64,000 nucleotides of DNA from Hydractinia symbiolongicarpus (GCF_029227915.1 NC_079881.1:22607501-22671500), one strand, 5' to 3'. Counted from the first letter of the stretch, positions 1 to 10,445 are shown. Program-made: numbers and translations. Notes: generated by a model not told the origin, from the sequence alone.

Positions 1-1500
1 TTTTGCAAGAATATACTCTGAAAAATGGGTCAGAAGTTTAGAATATCCCAAGAATATGTCTAAGCATGATAGTTTGTTTTAAATAAACATTTGCATGACG
101 CACAAAATTGATTAGAAGTTTACTTTTTTTATTGTATATCAAACGAACTGAACTTTTTTGTGCCCAAGCAATGGGCCGTTACATGTAGTAGAATTGCCAT
201 TATCTAGCTATAGTAACTTATAGCATGCTTTATTTTATTAAGGCATTATATATTTTCAGGCCATAGTCATGTTAAGAATATACTAAGAATATTGAGGATA
301 GCATTTGTCAAAAAAGTTGAGAACATCGAGGCCGAAACTAAAACACACTATTCTTATAAAAACAGCGTGTATATCCTAGAAAAGAATTTACATAAACTGT
401 AAAAAGTAATTTTTCCGTTGTTACTAATTTTAACACTACAGGCTGTGTGATTCAGTCTTGATGTCCTTATAAAAAATCTAAACCTAAAACCTAAAGTTAA
501 ATCATTGTTTATATCTGTTACGTTGCCGTTTGAAATATATATTAGATTTTTAAATTCGAAAACGCTGCATTGTTATCTTCTTTAATTTTATGCGTGATTT
601 TTTTGATTATAAGTTTGAGTCTGTTAAAGCAAACTGTTCTTTTAATATTTTGGATTGAAATGTTTCGGTAGATATACAATATACCAAATGATTCAAGTTT
701 TTATATTTCTCCTTTATGTATTTTCAACTATTAATTTCTTATATTTTGAGTAAAATTTTGAAAGGTTTGCCGTATGCAATAGACTAAATGGCTGATTTTG
801 TATGACTTAACGAAAAATGTTGGATTTTTTTAATGCTTGGTATCCTTTTTTTTTGGGGTGTAATTCTGGAACGGCAAAGCAAGTATATAGTTTCAGCGTA
901 TTTCGCTTTTTACATAACGGTTGTTAGACGACTTGGATTTTTTTGGACTTTTCCATTTTTATTTCATAATTTTCTTTTAGGTTTTTTTAATCTACTTTCT
1001 ATGTATTTTAGTTTCTCTAAACCAAATGCTCGAACAGTTATATGACAAAGGCTGCCCAGTTATTAGCACAATAATGGTTAATGAACGGCAGTTTTTTTTA
1101 ACGCTGGAAGACTAATTGCCAGTTGTTTATTACAAGATGGTCGTTGACCCAACTCTTATCACAGACTCTACATGTATTATCCATAAATATGTTCAATAAA
1201 AGAAAAAAATGTGTTAAAGATCACCGCACTTAAAATTAACCAATAAAATTAGGCAAAAAACATAACATGCTGAAATTCTCCTTAAATAATGGGTTGTGAG
1301 TCAGAATGTGAAAGACTATCAATCGAGAAAAACCATCACTAATCACTAACTTCCAATTGATTAATTTGTGATTGCCATCCATATACTGATACACTGCTCT
1401 AGTTGAGTACAGACATTTTTTAAGAGCTCTGTATCTTTTAGTTTTAAATTTAAGAATTTTGGGAATTTATTAGAGTAAATCATGGAATTAACTCAAGTTA
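1..1500. other. AT-rich flank without a recognisable gene
   Basis: Both strands are rich in stop codons and homopolymer runs. The longest open frame (833-1045, +) encodes a low-complexity, phenylalanine-rich peptide expected by chance in such AT-rich DNA. I see no splice-bounded exon, tRNA, transposon terminus or long repeat here. Confidence 0.6.
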
Positions 1501-2215
1501 TTGAAGTGCTCCTGCGGGAGTTGTGTCTATTGTCAGCCGATACGACGACAACAAACTGCGCAAACTCCCTGCACCGCCCAGGTCCACTACTTAAATGTCA
1601 GCTCAATTTCTAATGGTACAACCTTACTCTGGTATATCGAGAGGCCTAGAAGCGCTAAACACGTCAAGCAGTGGGGGCATAAAAGCATTCACAAAACTCT
1701 CGAATTAAAGATTAAATACACGTTCTTGATAGTCAATAATCGAATACAAATGTCCTAATGTTAAATATAAAAATACAACTACGATCACTGACCCTACTGA
1801 CCGAGATGCTTCGGGTAATCCGTACGTCCTGTCTCCGTGGTGTTGTACAAACATCTCCTGTTTCGTGTAGTACACGCTCCGGTGCACAACGTTGTGCACT
1901 GGAGCGTGTAATTACAAATAAATGGTATGCCATTTCTACCATACATGCTTTCGTTTGGTGCTGCGTTTAGGATATTGTTGATCGAGTTTGAATAGGCCTT
2001 TGGGTGTTACAGGACCATGCTTTATTTAGATTTGGGGAGCTGACGCCATTTGTGAAATATTCAGGGATGTGGGCATATTTGTATGGATTAGGAGGTATGG
2101 GTACGAGGTGTAACAATTCAGTTTGGGCGTTACTTTGTAACAGAAGTAATGACAAAATCAGAATATACAACTATGAAATTTTTAAATTCTCACGTAGAAT
2201 ATCTCATAGTTGAAA
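1501..2215. other. Unrecognised, less AT-rich segment around a palindrome
   Basis: This stretch is visibly richer in G+C than its flanks and has overlapping open frames of 60-85 codons on both strands (for example 1501-1758 + and 1758-1970 +). One frame near 1501 begins with a cysteine-rich run (CSCGSCVYCQP). None resembles a family I know, and the frames are not linked by convincing splice sites. The change in composition and the central palindrome at 1871-1910 suggest a decayed mobile-element fragment, but I could not find terminal inverted repeats or a target-site duplication. Confidence 0.3.
1871..1910. repeat. 40-bp near-perfect palindrome
   Basis: Two 20-base arms (1871-1890 and 1891-1910) are reverse complements with a single mismatch and no spacer. 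The arms begin TACACGCTCC and meet at CACAACGTTGTG. It could extrude as a cruciform, be the fused ends of two inverted transposons, or be a large dyad protein-binding site. Confidence 0.9.
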
Positions 2216-2264
2216 ACGTAACCTTAAAGGGCGAAGTTTTTATGTAAACAAGGAGAACAATCGT

Positions 2265-2840
2265 ATGAAAAGCGAAATGAAAAGTCTAACTGAAGCTATG
2301 ACCTTTCATTGTGAAACTTTTGACGAAAAATTGTGGAGATGAAGGAGGCTATGAAGAAAGTGAAAAAAACAGTGAAAATAACTATGCAACAGAAAGATCT
2401 CAAAAATTCGAAGAAAAAGTGATTATTTTAGAAGACAGGAGTGAATGGAATAATCTGAGGTTTAATGGTATAATAGAGAGTGGAAGCGAAACATGGATTA
2501 AGTCGGAAGAAAAGATTAGAAAAGTCATCAAAGAAAAAATAGGAATCGAAAAAGAGGTTGTCATCGAGAGTGCTCACCGAACTGGCAAGTTTTACAAACC
2601 AAAAGGTGAAAGTACTGGCAGAACAATAGTAGCGAAATTCCTGAATTACAAGAACAAAGACATGATTTTAACCACATATATCGAAAAAGAACTTTGGAAA
2701 GAGAAAATTTACATAAAAGAAGCCTTCTCTTTTGAAACTCTCAAATTGAGAAAAAAGCATTAGAAGAAATAAAGGAGATAAGAAAAGATGGTAGGTATGC
2801 TAAGGTCAAGTATAATCGTTTAGTTAGAGAAAAATTTTAA
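2265..2840 (+). pseudogene. LINE ORF1 remnant (RNA-binding nucleic-acid chaperone)
   Basis: ORF1 proteins bind the element's RNA and form the ribonucleoprotein for retrotransposition. The best open stretch is 2311-2763. It reads like the L1-type ORF1 RNA-binding core: NNLRFNGI, then ETWIKSEEKIRKVIKEK, then AHRTGK, then RTIVAKFLNYKNKD. An upstream ATG at 2265 opens a second frame (MKSEMKSLTEAMTFHCETFD) that joins after a frameshift near 2310. A third frame after a shift near 2755 carries the usual basic C-terminus (EEIKEIRKDGRYAKVKYNRL) to a stop at 2838-2840. So the ORF is almost complete in content but needs at least two frameshifts undone; it is a pseudogene. Coiled-coil content at the N-terminus is weak. 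Confidence 0.8.
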
Positions 2841-3621
2841 GTCTTAGTCTCTTAGATTAGTTATTATTTTATTTTCTTAATGGATTTACAATGGATCCAA
2901 ACGACTCTGAAACGCTTTTCATTAATCCTTTTTCATAAAAATGATGATTTATTTAATGATAAAAATGATCCAGATGAAAACCTATATAAAGAACTGCAAA
3001 TGTCTTACTTAAACACTCCCTATCTTTATGATCATGAAATTGATAACTATCTCTCAGAAACAATTAAGACGGAGAACCTTTCCCTTTTCATTTAAATATT
3101 CGAAGCATCAACTCAAACTTTGAATCATTTAGGGATCACTTGAGTCGTGTAATTTTGTTTTCAATGTTATTTGCTTAAGCGAAACTTGGTCCAACGATAA
3201 AAGAGTTTCGAAACAACTCACTTTTTCATTTGAAAGGTTACAAAGCCATACATTATGAAAGACAGGTTTCTAAACGAGGAGATGGTCTATTAATACATTA
3301 AATCAGATTTGATGTACAAAATACGTCATGACCTAAATATATCTGATTGTAACAGAGAGTTTTTATCAATAGAAATTATTACATAAGAAACTAAAAGTTT
3401 TATTGTCACATGTTGCTATAAACCACCTACTGGAAGCACTTCCGAATTTTATGAACACATTGAAAAAATATTTAACAAGGCGGAAGGTGAAAAGGAAGGT
3501 TTATTTATATTGGGCGATTATAATTTGAATGTTCCTAATTATACAGAAAACAATGATGAGAAATTTTTATGATGAAGCCTTTCAACACTCTATTATCCCT
3601 TTGATTAACCAGCCGACAATA

Positions 3622-3749
3622 ATTACAAAAAATTCATCCACTCTTATTGATAACATTCTAACAAAAAATTTTTTTGATGACAAGTATTACAAAAAAATTA
3701 TCCGCCCTTATTGATAACATTCTAACAAATAATTCTCATGACATGTCAC
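3622..3749 (+). repeat. 64-bp tandem duplication inside LINE endonuclease
   Basis: A segment coding for the end of the endonuclease (ITKNSSTLIDNILT) occurs at 3622 and again at 3686, in the same orientation, period 64 bp with a few substitutions. Both copies contain the run CTTATTGATAACATTCTAAC. Since 64 is not a multiple of three, the duplication breaks the frame and is a post-insertion lesion, not part of the active element. Confidence 0.85.
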
Positions 3750-5618
3750 TAAATAAAAAGGAAAAATTAAATCTGAGATATCAGACCATTTTGGAATTTT
3801 TGTTGCCATCAATATCTCAAATAAAAAGTATCGTAATAAAAAAATTGAAAATAGAAAACGAAATTTTACAACTGAACAAAAAGAAGTTTTTAAACAAGAG
3901 CTTGCTTCGAATGACTGGTCTTTTATGAAAGATATAGAAGATGTAAACTTACTGTATAAATGTTTCTACATGATGATGATGAAGTGGCAAAACAGCTGGC
4001 TGTTGTGATATAGCTTGTCTAATGACGGCTGGTTAGATATTATAGAGGTTTTAACCCTTCGAAGATTCTGCATAATAGCAAAACCCTCCCTTTGAACAAG
4101 GACTCTTTCAGAAAAAATACATTGACCATTAAACAGGACGCATAAAACAGTGGCAAAGCACAAAACACTATTAAAAAAACCCATAAAAAGACAACAAAAC
4201 AGTTCGGAAATTCAAACTAAATTAATAGGCACACGTAAAATAAATAATATTTATTATGACGAAAGTAACTTAAAACGGATCAATCTTAGAATAATTCCTA
4301 ACGGAACAAATGTAAACTTTAAAAATTCTATGACAACAACTTTCCGATTCAAACAAAATCAGTTAAAATAAAAACAATACAGACACCTTGGATAAAAAAA
4401 AGGAATAAGAAAATCATCTAAAAAGAAACGTAACAGAACAGGAATATAAAGATTATAAGAATCTGTTTGAAAAAATTAAAAAAAGGCAAAAAGGAATTTT
4501 ATTTAACGCAAATAAAAACACATAACAACAATTCTAAGAAAACTTGGGAAGTAATGAAAGATATAATTGGAAAAACAAAATTTAAAGGAAACACGTTTCC
4601 TAAATTATTACATACAGAATACGGACCAGAAGACAGTCAACCTAAGATGGCTATAAATTCAATACATTCTTTACTAATATTGGACTTAAATTAGTTAGTA
4701 AGATTTCAGATGTTTCTAATTCTATTGAAGATTATCTAACAAAAACTGAATTTGTGATAGTGACTTGACATTTGAAGAATTTGAAACGGCGTTTAAGTCT
4801 ACTCAAAAAAACAAGCAACTGGAACATACAGCCTCAATTGTAACTCAATGATAGAGGTCTACAAAGAAATCAATGATCCACTTTTTTATATTTTTAGTAA
4901 ATGTATAAATAGGAGTATTTTTCCTGACGATCTCAAAATAGCCAAAGTTATACCCATTTTTTAAGCAGGTGATTCAACTGGAGTAGGAAATTACCGACCT
5001 ATCTGTTCTTCCAATTTTTTTAAAAATTTTAGAGCGCCTTATTTACAATAGAATTTATTTTCATTTCAATAAACATAACCTTCTTTTTTCTAGGCAATTT
5101 GGATTTCAAAAAAATACCTCAACTGAGCATGCGATTTTGCAATTACCTGATGATATCATAAAAGATCATAAAAGGTTTTTCTAAAGGAGAAGTAGGAATT
5201 TTTATTGATTTCTCTACTGTAAATCACGAGATCTTATTACAAAACCTAGAATATTACGGAATTACAAACAAAACTCGCAAACTGTTAAAAAATTACCTTA
5301 AAAATAGAAAGCAGCATGTTTCTTATGATAATGACAAACTTTCAGAAGCTGTGAATATAATTTGTGAAGTACCACAGGGTTCAATTCTTAGACCACTTTT
5401 GTTTCCAATACATATCAACGATCTCTATAAAGCCTCATCAAAACTTTTTAACGTCATGTTTGCAAACGATACAAACTTATTTAAATCAGGTAAAACCGTT
5501 CAATATCTTTTTGTAAAAATGAATCTTACACTCTAAAAAATTTCATTATGGTTTAAAGCAAAAAGGTTATCATTAAATGTTTCTAAAGTTAAATTTTCTT
5601 TCATTCACAATGTCAGAA

Positions 5619-5890
5619 GAAAAAAATTCCTTCTACCCTTCCAAAACTTCAAATTGATAATACAGAGACAAAGTTACAAATTTTGGGGGGATATATATAT
5701 TGATGAAAATTTAACATGGAAACATCATATTGAGACAACATGTAGCAAAAAATTCATGTAGAAAAAAATTCCTTCTACCCTTCCAAAACTTCAAATCGAT
5801 AATACAGAGACAAAGTTACAAATTTTTGGGGGATATATATTGATGAAAATTTAACATGGAAACATCATATTGAGACAACATGTACCAAAA
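5619..5890 (+). repeat. 142-bp tandem duplication inside LINE ORF2 C-terminal part
   Basis: Bases 5619-5760 and 5761-about 5890 are two direct copies, period 142 bp. Both start GAAAAAAATTCCTTC and include a G run followed by an AT dinucleotide stretch and the phrase AACATGGAAACATCATATTG. They differ by a few substitutions and small indels in the G and AT runs. The duplication is not a multiple of three and adds another frame break. Confidence 0.9.
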
Positions 5891-6437
5891 TTTCCAGGAA
5901 CATCGGTATCCTATATAAATGAAGAAACTTGTTGCCAAAGTATCTGCTTAAACAATTATACCTTTTCCTTCGTCCATAGTCACTTATCATATGGTAATAT
6001 AGCCTGTGCAAGTACCAATAAAACTAAGCTATTAAAACTTTACAAAAAACAAAAACATGCAATCCGAGTTATTACTTTTGAAGATCGTCGAATACCTTTT
6101 AAGCCACTGTTTAAAGAATTGAAAATTCAAACCCTAATGGAAATTAATATTTATTAAAACCATTTTTTTCTGTTTAAATGTAAAATAAGCCTGTCTCCTC
6201 GTATATTTCATAACTTGCATACAGAAAAGTTATCAGGAAAACACAATACAAGATCAAAACAACTCAAAGAACCAATAATAAAAACAAAGTATGAAGAATT
6301 TTGCATCAGCTATCGTGCACCACAACAAAATTACACCTCTGATTTTAGAAAGTATAGACATATATTCTTTATACCTTTTTAAGAGTAAAGTTAAAGCAAA
6401 TATTAAAACCTTACACGAAATTGATTCATATTTGTAA

Positions 6438-6680
6438 AACATCTTGAAAAACATAATAAGAAAAAATATATTATTATTCTACTATATCGAAAGCTTTAAT
6501 TTAGAGAACTACACTTACAAGAAACTATAGAAAACGACACGCATTTTACATAGTTGATTTAGATTAATCAGCGTTTTATTTAGTATATTGATGTTATTCA
6601 CGATTATTTTTTTATTTTGTTTTAAACTAATTCTTGTAAATGTAGTTAAAGTAGAAAATAAACTATCTATCTATCATATG
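6438..6680 (+). other. LINE 3' UTR and CTAT tail
   Basis: AT-rich sequence without open frame follows the ORF2 stop and ends with AAATAAACTATCTATCTATC, a short tetranucleotide tail typical of the 3' ends of CR1/L2/Jockey-like LINEs. The AATAAA just before the tail may be the polyadenylation signal. Confidence 0.7.
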
Positions 6681-6945
6681 CCTAAAACATAATGATGATA
6701 AATTGGAAATATAAAAGCATTTTAATACGTTTTTATATTTTTGCAGAAACTTCCAAATGTCCTTAAGTAGAAGAGCGAAATATAAACCACAGTGATATGT
6801 ATAAATACTTACCAAAGAGCATTTGAACATGGCACATTGTATTTTCTCATAAATATTCGTCTTTTATCCATGTTCAAAGGCTTTGGGTTTACTCTTTTGA
6901 TAGCTTGTCGCAATCTATCTCTTTGAATACACCTCTACATACTAG

Positions 6946-7648
6946 GGAGTCATTAATCATTTCGCCAGAATTAGGACTTTCATTGATAATTCTTTTAACA
7001 ATATCATTAATTTGATTAATAGTTATATATTTGAAAGAGATGTGGAAATACCAGAAAACCAATCCTTGTTTAAAAAGGCCCCCACTTCAACGAATTTTAA
7101 GGGTAAAGATTTTAGCAAGCCATTCACTCTCAAAACAACTGAAGATTCCTTCATTTACAATTGGTATGATTATAGAGATGTATCGGTTAGTAATTCAAAT
7201 CCGAATAACATAACGCATACATATTTCATCTATCGATACAACTGTGAAAAACTGTTTATATCTGAAACAAACAAAAGCATTTCAGCAATATCTACAGCCA
7301 CCATTAATAATACAGATGATGGAATTATATTATCAGACCAAAAAAATATCGATCTTGTTAAGAGTGCCCCGATATTTGGTGAGATAGATTCAGCCGAGGT
7401 GGAAGACGTCATAGATTTTGAACTATTTGACGGAAACTCCGCACCTTCAAAAAACACACAATTTAAAACTGAAAGAATTTAGAGATATTTTATTTTATAT
7501 TGGGCCAGCAATGGAGATGGTTATGCCTGGTAGAAGGGTAGCAACCTATAGAGTGTTTCATCATCGCAAAGAATTAAATACGTCTGAAATTACAATCGAT
7601 AGTTCTACATACCCTTCATTTGTTACAAAATACACAAGTCCAAGATAA
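6946..7648 (+). pseudogene. Unrecognised coding-like segment, frameshifted or spliced
   Basis: I do not recognise this protein. Following a TAG at 6943-6945, an open frame runs to 7482 without needing an ATG. It reads GVINHFARIRTFIDNSFN, then a polar, Asn/Ser/Asp-rich stretch with aromatic patches (FIYNWYDYRDV, THTYFIYRYN), then an acidic patch (SAEVEDVIDFELFDG). A second frame carries FRDILFYIGPAMEMVMPGRR to a stop at 7646-7648. The two join smoothly if one base near 7472-7475 is extra. Alternatively, a G/GTGAG donor at 7378/7379 and an AG at 7474-7475 would splice them in frame (97-nt intron). The AG at 6944-6945 could be an acceptor, so this may be an internal-to-terminal exon. Amino-acid-like composition argues for real coding ancestry. 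It could equally be part of a transposon; no domain, signal peptide or membrane span is evident. Confidence 0.4.
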
Positions 7649-8597
7649 ACGTATGAATTAAACTTAGTTTCAGTCATTTGACCAACGAGAGTAAAATATT
7701 CAGAAGGAAATATACCTACTATAATTTTTGTTACATGTACTGGGATTTTTGGATGTCAAACAATAATGTCTTATTTTAAACTTTGTACGTCGTATTGTTG
7801 TGCTGAAATTGATAAAATATTGATATAACATATTTACATATATGTAAATAATTTATTTGTATGGAGATATATTTTTGGTGGAAAAAAACTTGTATATACC
7901 AAACATGTTTTATACTCTTACACAATCAAATTTTATACACTTTTCCATATACCTGTATTTGCACAAGTTTACTCCATTCTTTTAGTACGCCCGTTCAAGG
8001 CGCAAGCATCAAAGTGATCAATATTTAAGAGCCCTCAGGCCACAAATTTTAGTGGTAAAGTTCCTTCCGTTAACTTTTAATTAGCGTCAAATTAATTTCT
8101 GATTAAAATTTCTATTCATGTTAGCTCACAGTGGAAACATGTGTTATTTCGAAATCACCTTCTTAATTCATAAAATAACGTAAAGTTGACATTAAAATTT
8201 GTTGATACAAATTTCATGTTTATTTCATGATATAAGGAAACATCAAAGGAATACCGATATTTTTATGCAAATATGAGTTGCAGAACATACAGTGTGAAAA
8301 CTTGAGAGGTACATACGCTTCAAAAAAAAAAAGTCCATGTTACTTTCCTTTGATTTTATGCTTTTGGCGCTATTCCACACTCTTCTCTCTAGGCCCTGAG
8401 ATTTCGAATTTTTACAAGTCCGCAAGACTAAAGAATGCTTTGGTCCTTTTATAACGCTCATTATTAATTCGGAATAACCTTCAAAATCAAATTACAAACT
8501 CTTTCTATCGTGGTCCTACACGAGTTATTGTGTTATCTGTTCTCGTAGATCACGGAGTTATAAGCACATGCGCAATAGACACTCTTCATAAGCGAAG

Positions 8598-8625
8598 TAA
8601 TAATAATAATAACAATAATAATAAA
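8598..8625. repeat. (TAA)n microsatellite
   Basis: About nine TAA/AAT units interrupted once by a C (AATAACAATAAT). Confidence 0.9.
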
Positions 8626-8995
8626 TCGGAAATGTACTTTCGTTTTGGCTTTGCAAGGGAGGAAGTATAGGGAGCAAGCGTAGTAGGGTAATGGCGGGAG
8701 GTAAAGGAAGACTGCAGATTGTGGTCTTTCTGGATTTAACTCGCAAGTACATCAGTACGGTAAATTTTAGTTTGGTGTAAAAATGACTGACTCTTTACCA
8801 ATAATCTTTTTAATTTTTATTTCCTTTATGTAATTGTCGGGAATGGTACACAAGACACGGTAAACAAAAAAAGACCACGACAAAACGAAGGCGCAAGACA
8901 ACAGATTAATCTTATAAAGATCCTTAGTATATATAACAAAGAGGTGGCAAGCCACCACAATGATGAACTCAATCTGTTAGGTCTTTGGAAATAAG

Positions 8996-9016
8996 CTAGA
9001 GGTTGTACTCCTCTAG
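8996..9016. repeat. Short hairpin, 7-bp arms
   Basis: CTAGAGG and CCTCTAG are perfect reverse complements around a 7-base loop. There is no T run after it and no gene beside it, so no function is assigned. Confidence 0.6.
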
Positions 9017-9173
9017 AGAAAATGCCTCTAAAAGCACAATTCTCCCTTTTTACAAGGATTTAATTAAAAAATATAAAAAAAAATAAGAAGGACACAACAC
9101 ATTTGAAAAGATGAACAGAACTTTAACCAAGGGCAGGTAGGTTTCGACCCATATTTCTGAACCTAAGTACCCT

Positions 9174-9236
9174 GGATGTCTAGCTGGGTCATCTCGAAGA
9201 GGTCCGCGGACGGTCATCAGCAGAAACTAGACATCC
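9174..9236. repeat. Inverted repeat, 10-bp arms
   Basis: GGATGTCTAG (9174-9183) and CTAGACATCC (9227-9236) are perfect reverse complements 43 bases apart. This could be a small stem or chance. No transposon ends with target duplications are visible. Confidence 0.6.
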
Positions 9237-9301
9237 CTATCTTCCTAAAATTAACTTTGACCACTTTCTGTTCAACTGTGCTATTCTTTGTTTTTACCTC
9301 A

Positions 9302-9580
9302 GGTAATACGTGGAGTCGTTATTCTCCAAAGACAAGATCATGTGTGATCAAACCCCTCTGCTAATATTTTTTTTTATCTTTTATTTATTTATTTATTTAT
9401 TTTTTTTAACTGGGGTAATAAGTGGAGTCGTCACTCTCCAAATACAAGACCTAGTATGATCAAACCCCCTTGCTAACTTAATTTTTATTTGATTTTGTTT
9501 TATTTTTGACTGGGGTAATAAGTGGAGTCGTCACTCTCCAAAGACAAGACTGAGTGTAGTCAAGCCCCCTTGCTGACTCA
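9302..9580. repeat. Three tandem copies of a ~65-bp conserved unit
   Basis: Copies start with GGTAATA at 9302, 9414 and 9514 (spacings 112 and 100 bp). Each contains GTGGAGTCGT, then TCTCCAAA, ACAAGA and a C run followed by TGCTAA or TGCTGA. Copies two and three are closest; copy one is more divergent. The spacers are T-rich, including a (TTTA)n stretch at 9379-9408. Relative to the protease remnant on the - strand they lie just past the exon's splice donor, so inside its presumed intron or downstream DNA. Confidence 0.85.
9379..9408. repeat. (TTTA)n / T-run microsatellite
   Basis: About five TTTA units followed by a run of T, between copies one and two of the 9302-9580 tandem repeat. Confidence 0.85.
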
Positions 9581-9595
9581 TTCCGGTTAAAATAT

Positions 9596-9605
9596 TCTTA
9601 CCTCA
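9596..9605 (-). promoter_or_regulatory. Probable 5' splice site of the USP exon
   Basis: On the - strand the exon reads GAGCTGAG and continues GTAAGA, a near-consensus donor. The TAA that ends the open frame lies inside this donor, which suggests that in the parent gene the frame continued after splicing. Confidence 0.55.
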
Positions 9606-10445
9606 GCTCTTCTAAAAAGAAAACATATGACTCGTGACTGTTAATAAGGCGGTCATCACAGAAAATTACTGCTCTATGGTTGCAATGTATCCACCTGTGT
9701 ACCATTTGGTCGAAGGCTATGGTTGTGTAGTGACCATTATTTAAGTTGCCGCAACGGTTGATAATAGCCCTTAATTGAAAATTTTTACGAAATTTCACTT
9801 CTCCGTCTACGGTTAAAGGTATGGAAAGGGTACCAGGGTAAGCAGTAATACGAGAGGCAATGGTAATATGACATGAATTGCAAGTGGTTGATGTCTTGAT
9901 GCCAATACTAAAAAGACTTCCAAGAAATGGAAAGTCTAATGACAGACCAGGTAGGAGATATTCAAGAACCTCGGGGACGTCGCACTTCCCTTCGCAGCTG
10001 AGATATGATGTTTCATAGCACGCAAAAAATGGGAGGGATCAACTGGACTTCTAGAAACAGCCAAACTTTGAAGAACACCTACAAATGCTTCGCCTAACTT
10101 TGAGGTTGTTTTGCTGACAGAAATGGCTTCTTTAACTTTTGGAAGGTTATAAAAACATTGTAAGATGGAGTTTGCATAACATGTTTTTCCCAAGTTTTTT
10201 AGACCGCTATTCCTAAAATCAGGGTTAGATGGCAATGCGACTGTTGTTTTGGAAGACCTTGTAGCAAGTTTTTCGGGTTTTTTGATTTAAGATTTTGTGT
10301 GATTTGCGGAAGATTTCTCAGGGTTTTTTGATTTCTTACATTCCATGTTTGTAACAGAAGAAACTTCAGGATTGATTGGGGCCTTTTCAGGCTCAACCCA
10401 AATGGTAGAATTTCGAGACATCCAGATGTAAAAAGAAGCACTCAT
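9602..10445 (-). pseudogene. Ubiquitin-specific protease (USP family) remnant
   Basis: USPs are papain-like cysteine proteases that remove ubiquitin from proteins. Reading from the ATG at 10445 on the - strand, a Lys/Ser-rich leader precedes the Cys box SGLKNLGKTCYANSILQCF, with the catalytic Cys codon at 10179-10181; the usual Asn of GNTCY is Lys. After HHISAAKG a one-base shift (near 9982-9992) leads to DVPEVLEYLL, resembling the QQD-E-L block but without its glutamines. Next come one CxxC (CNSC) and TLSIPL. The His box GNLNNGHYTT has its His codon at 9730-9732, and the fragment ends SYVFFLEEL. The second finger CxxC and some 60-80 residues before the His box are missing. A TAA at 10287-10289 interrupts the leader. 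The last codon runs into CTGAG/GTAAGA, a good splice donor at 9602/9601, so this was a spliced gene. Cys box and His box make the family certain; the breaks make activity unlikely. Confidence 0.85.

Larger units (their letters stand above)
2891..6437 (+). pseudogene. LINE ORF2 remnant: endonuclease plus reverse transcriptase
   Basis: ORF2 normally nicks target DNA and reverse-transcribes the element's RNA at the nick. Recognisable blocks spread over three frames are: the ATG at 2891; an APE-type endonuclease start (LHLNIRSINSNFESF, near 3090); the LGDYNLNV motif (near 3510); and the endonuclease end (INQPTIITKNSSTLIDNI, near 3610). In the reverse transcriptase there are KVIPIF and NYRPI (near 4945-5000), RQFGFQKNTSTEHA (near 5090), FIDFSTVNHEILLQNLEYYGI (near 5200), VPQGSILRPLLF (5369 onwards) and FANDTNLF (5459 onwards). 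A C-terminal tail (KKQKHAIRVI, PLFKELKI) ends at a TAA at 6435-6437. Motif A lacks the residues normally between FIDFS and TVNH, and motif C has Asn for the first catalytic Asp. More than ten breaks make it inactive. Confidence 0.85.
2265..6680 (+). mobile_element. Decayed CR1/Jockey-type LINE (non-LTR retrotransposon)
   Basis: The order is ORF1 (2265-2840), a 50-bp gap, ORF2 with endonuclease then reverse transcriptase (2891-6437), a 3' UTR, and a short tail of CTAT repeats at about 6660-6675. A microsatellite 3' tail instead of long poly(A), and an ORF1 with a coiled-coil/RRM-like RNA-binding domain, are known of CR1/L2/Jockey-group LINEs. The copy is near full length but dead: many frameshifts and stops, a D to N change in the reverse-transcriptase motif C, and a gap in motif A. 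The 5' boundary is not defined; similarity to typical ORF1 proteins starts near 2265. I saw no clear target-site duplication. Clade assignment is inference from protein style. Confidence 0.88.
7649..9170. other. Non-coding AT-rich spacer
   Basis: No recognisable gene on either strand; the short open frames at 8243-8461, 8558-8752 and 8767-8958 (all -) have no family features. Minor structures are a (TAA)n microsatellite at 8598-8625, a GGTGGC/GCCACC hairpin at 8943-8956, and a CTAGAGG/CCTCTAG hairpin at 8996-9016. Confidence 0.6.

Noticed and set aside
833-1045. 70-codon open frame, phenylalanine-rich
   Set aside because: Low-complexity T-rich DNA gives such frames by chance; no family resemblance or splice context.
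1501-1758. 85-codon open frame with a CSCGSCVYC start
   Set aside because: The Cys run is short, overlapping frames exist on both strands, and no zinc-finger spacing continues; not called as a gene.
8243-8958. Three - strand open frames of 63-72 codons
   Set aside because: No domain, no conserved start and no supporting splice sites; expected by chance.
9174-9236. Inverted repeat as a miniature transposon
   Set aside because: Only 63 bp in total and no target-site duplication at its edges.
10199-10441. 80-codon open frame on the - strand
   Set aside because: It is in the wrong frame over the USP leader; the correct frame, with one stop, continues into the Cys box.
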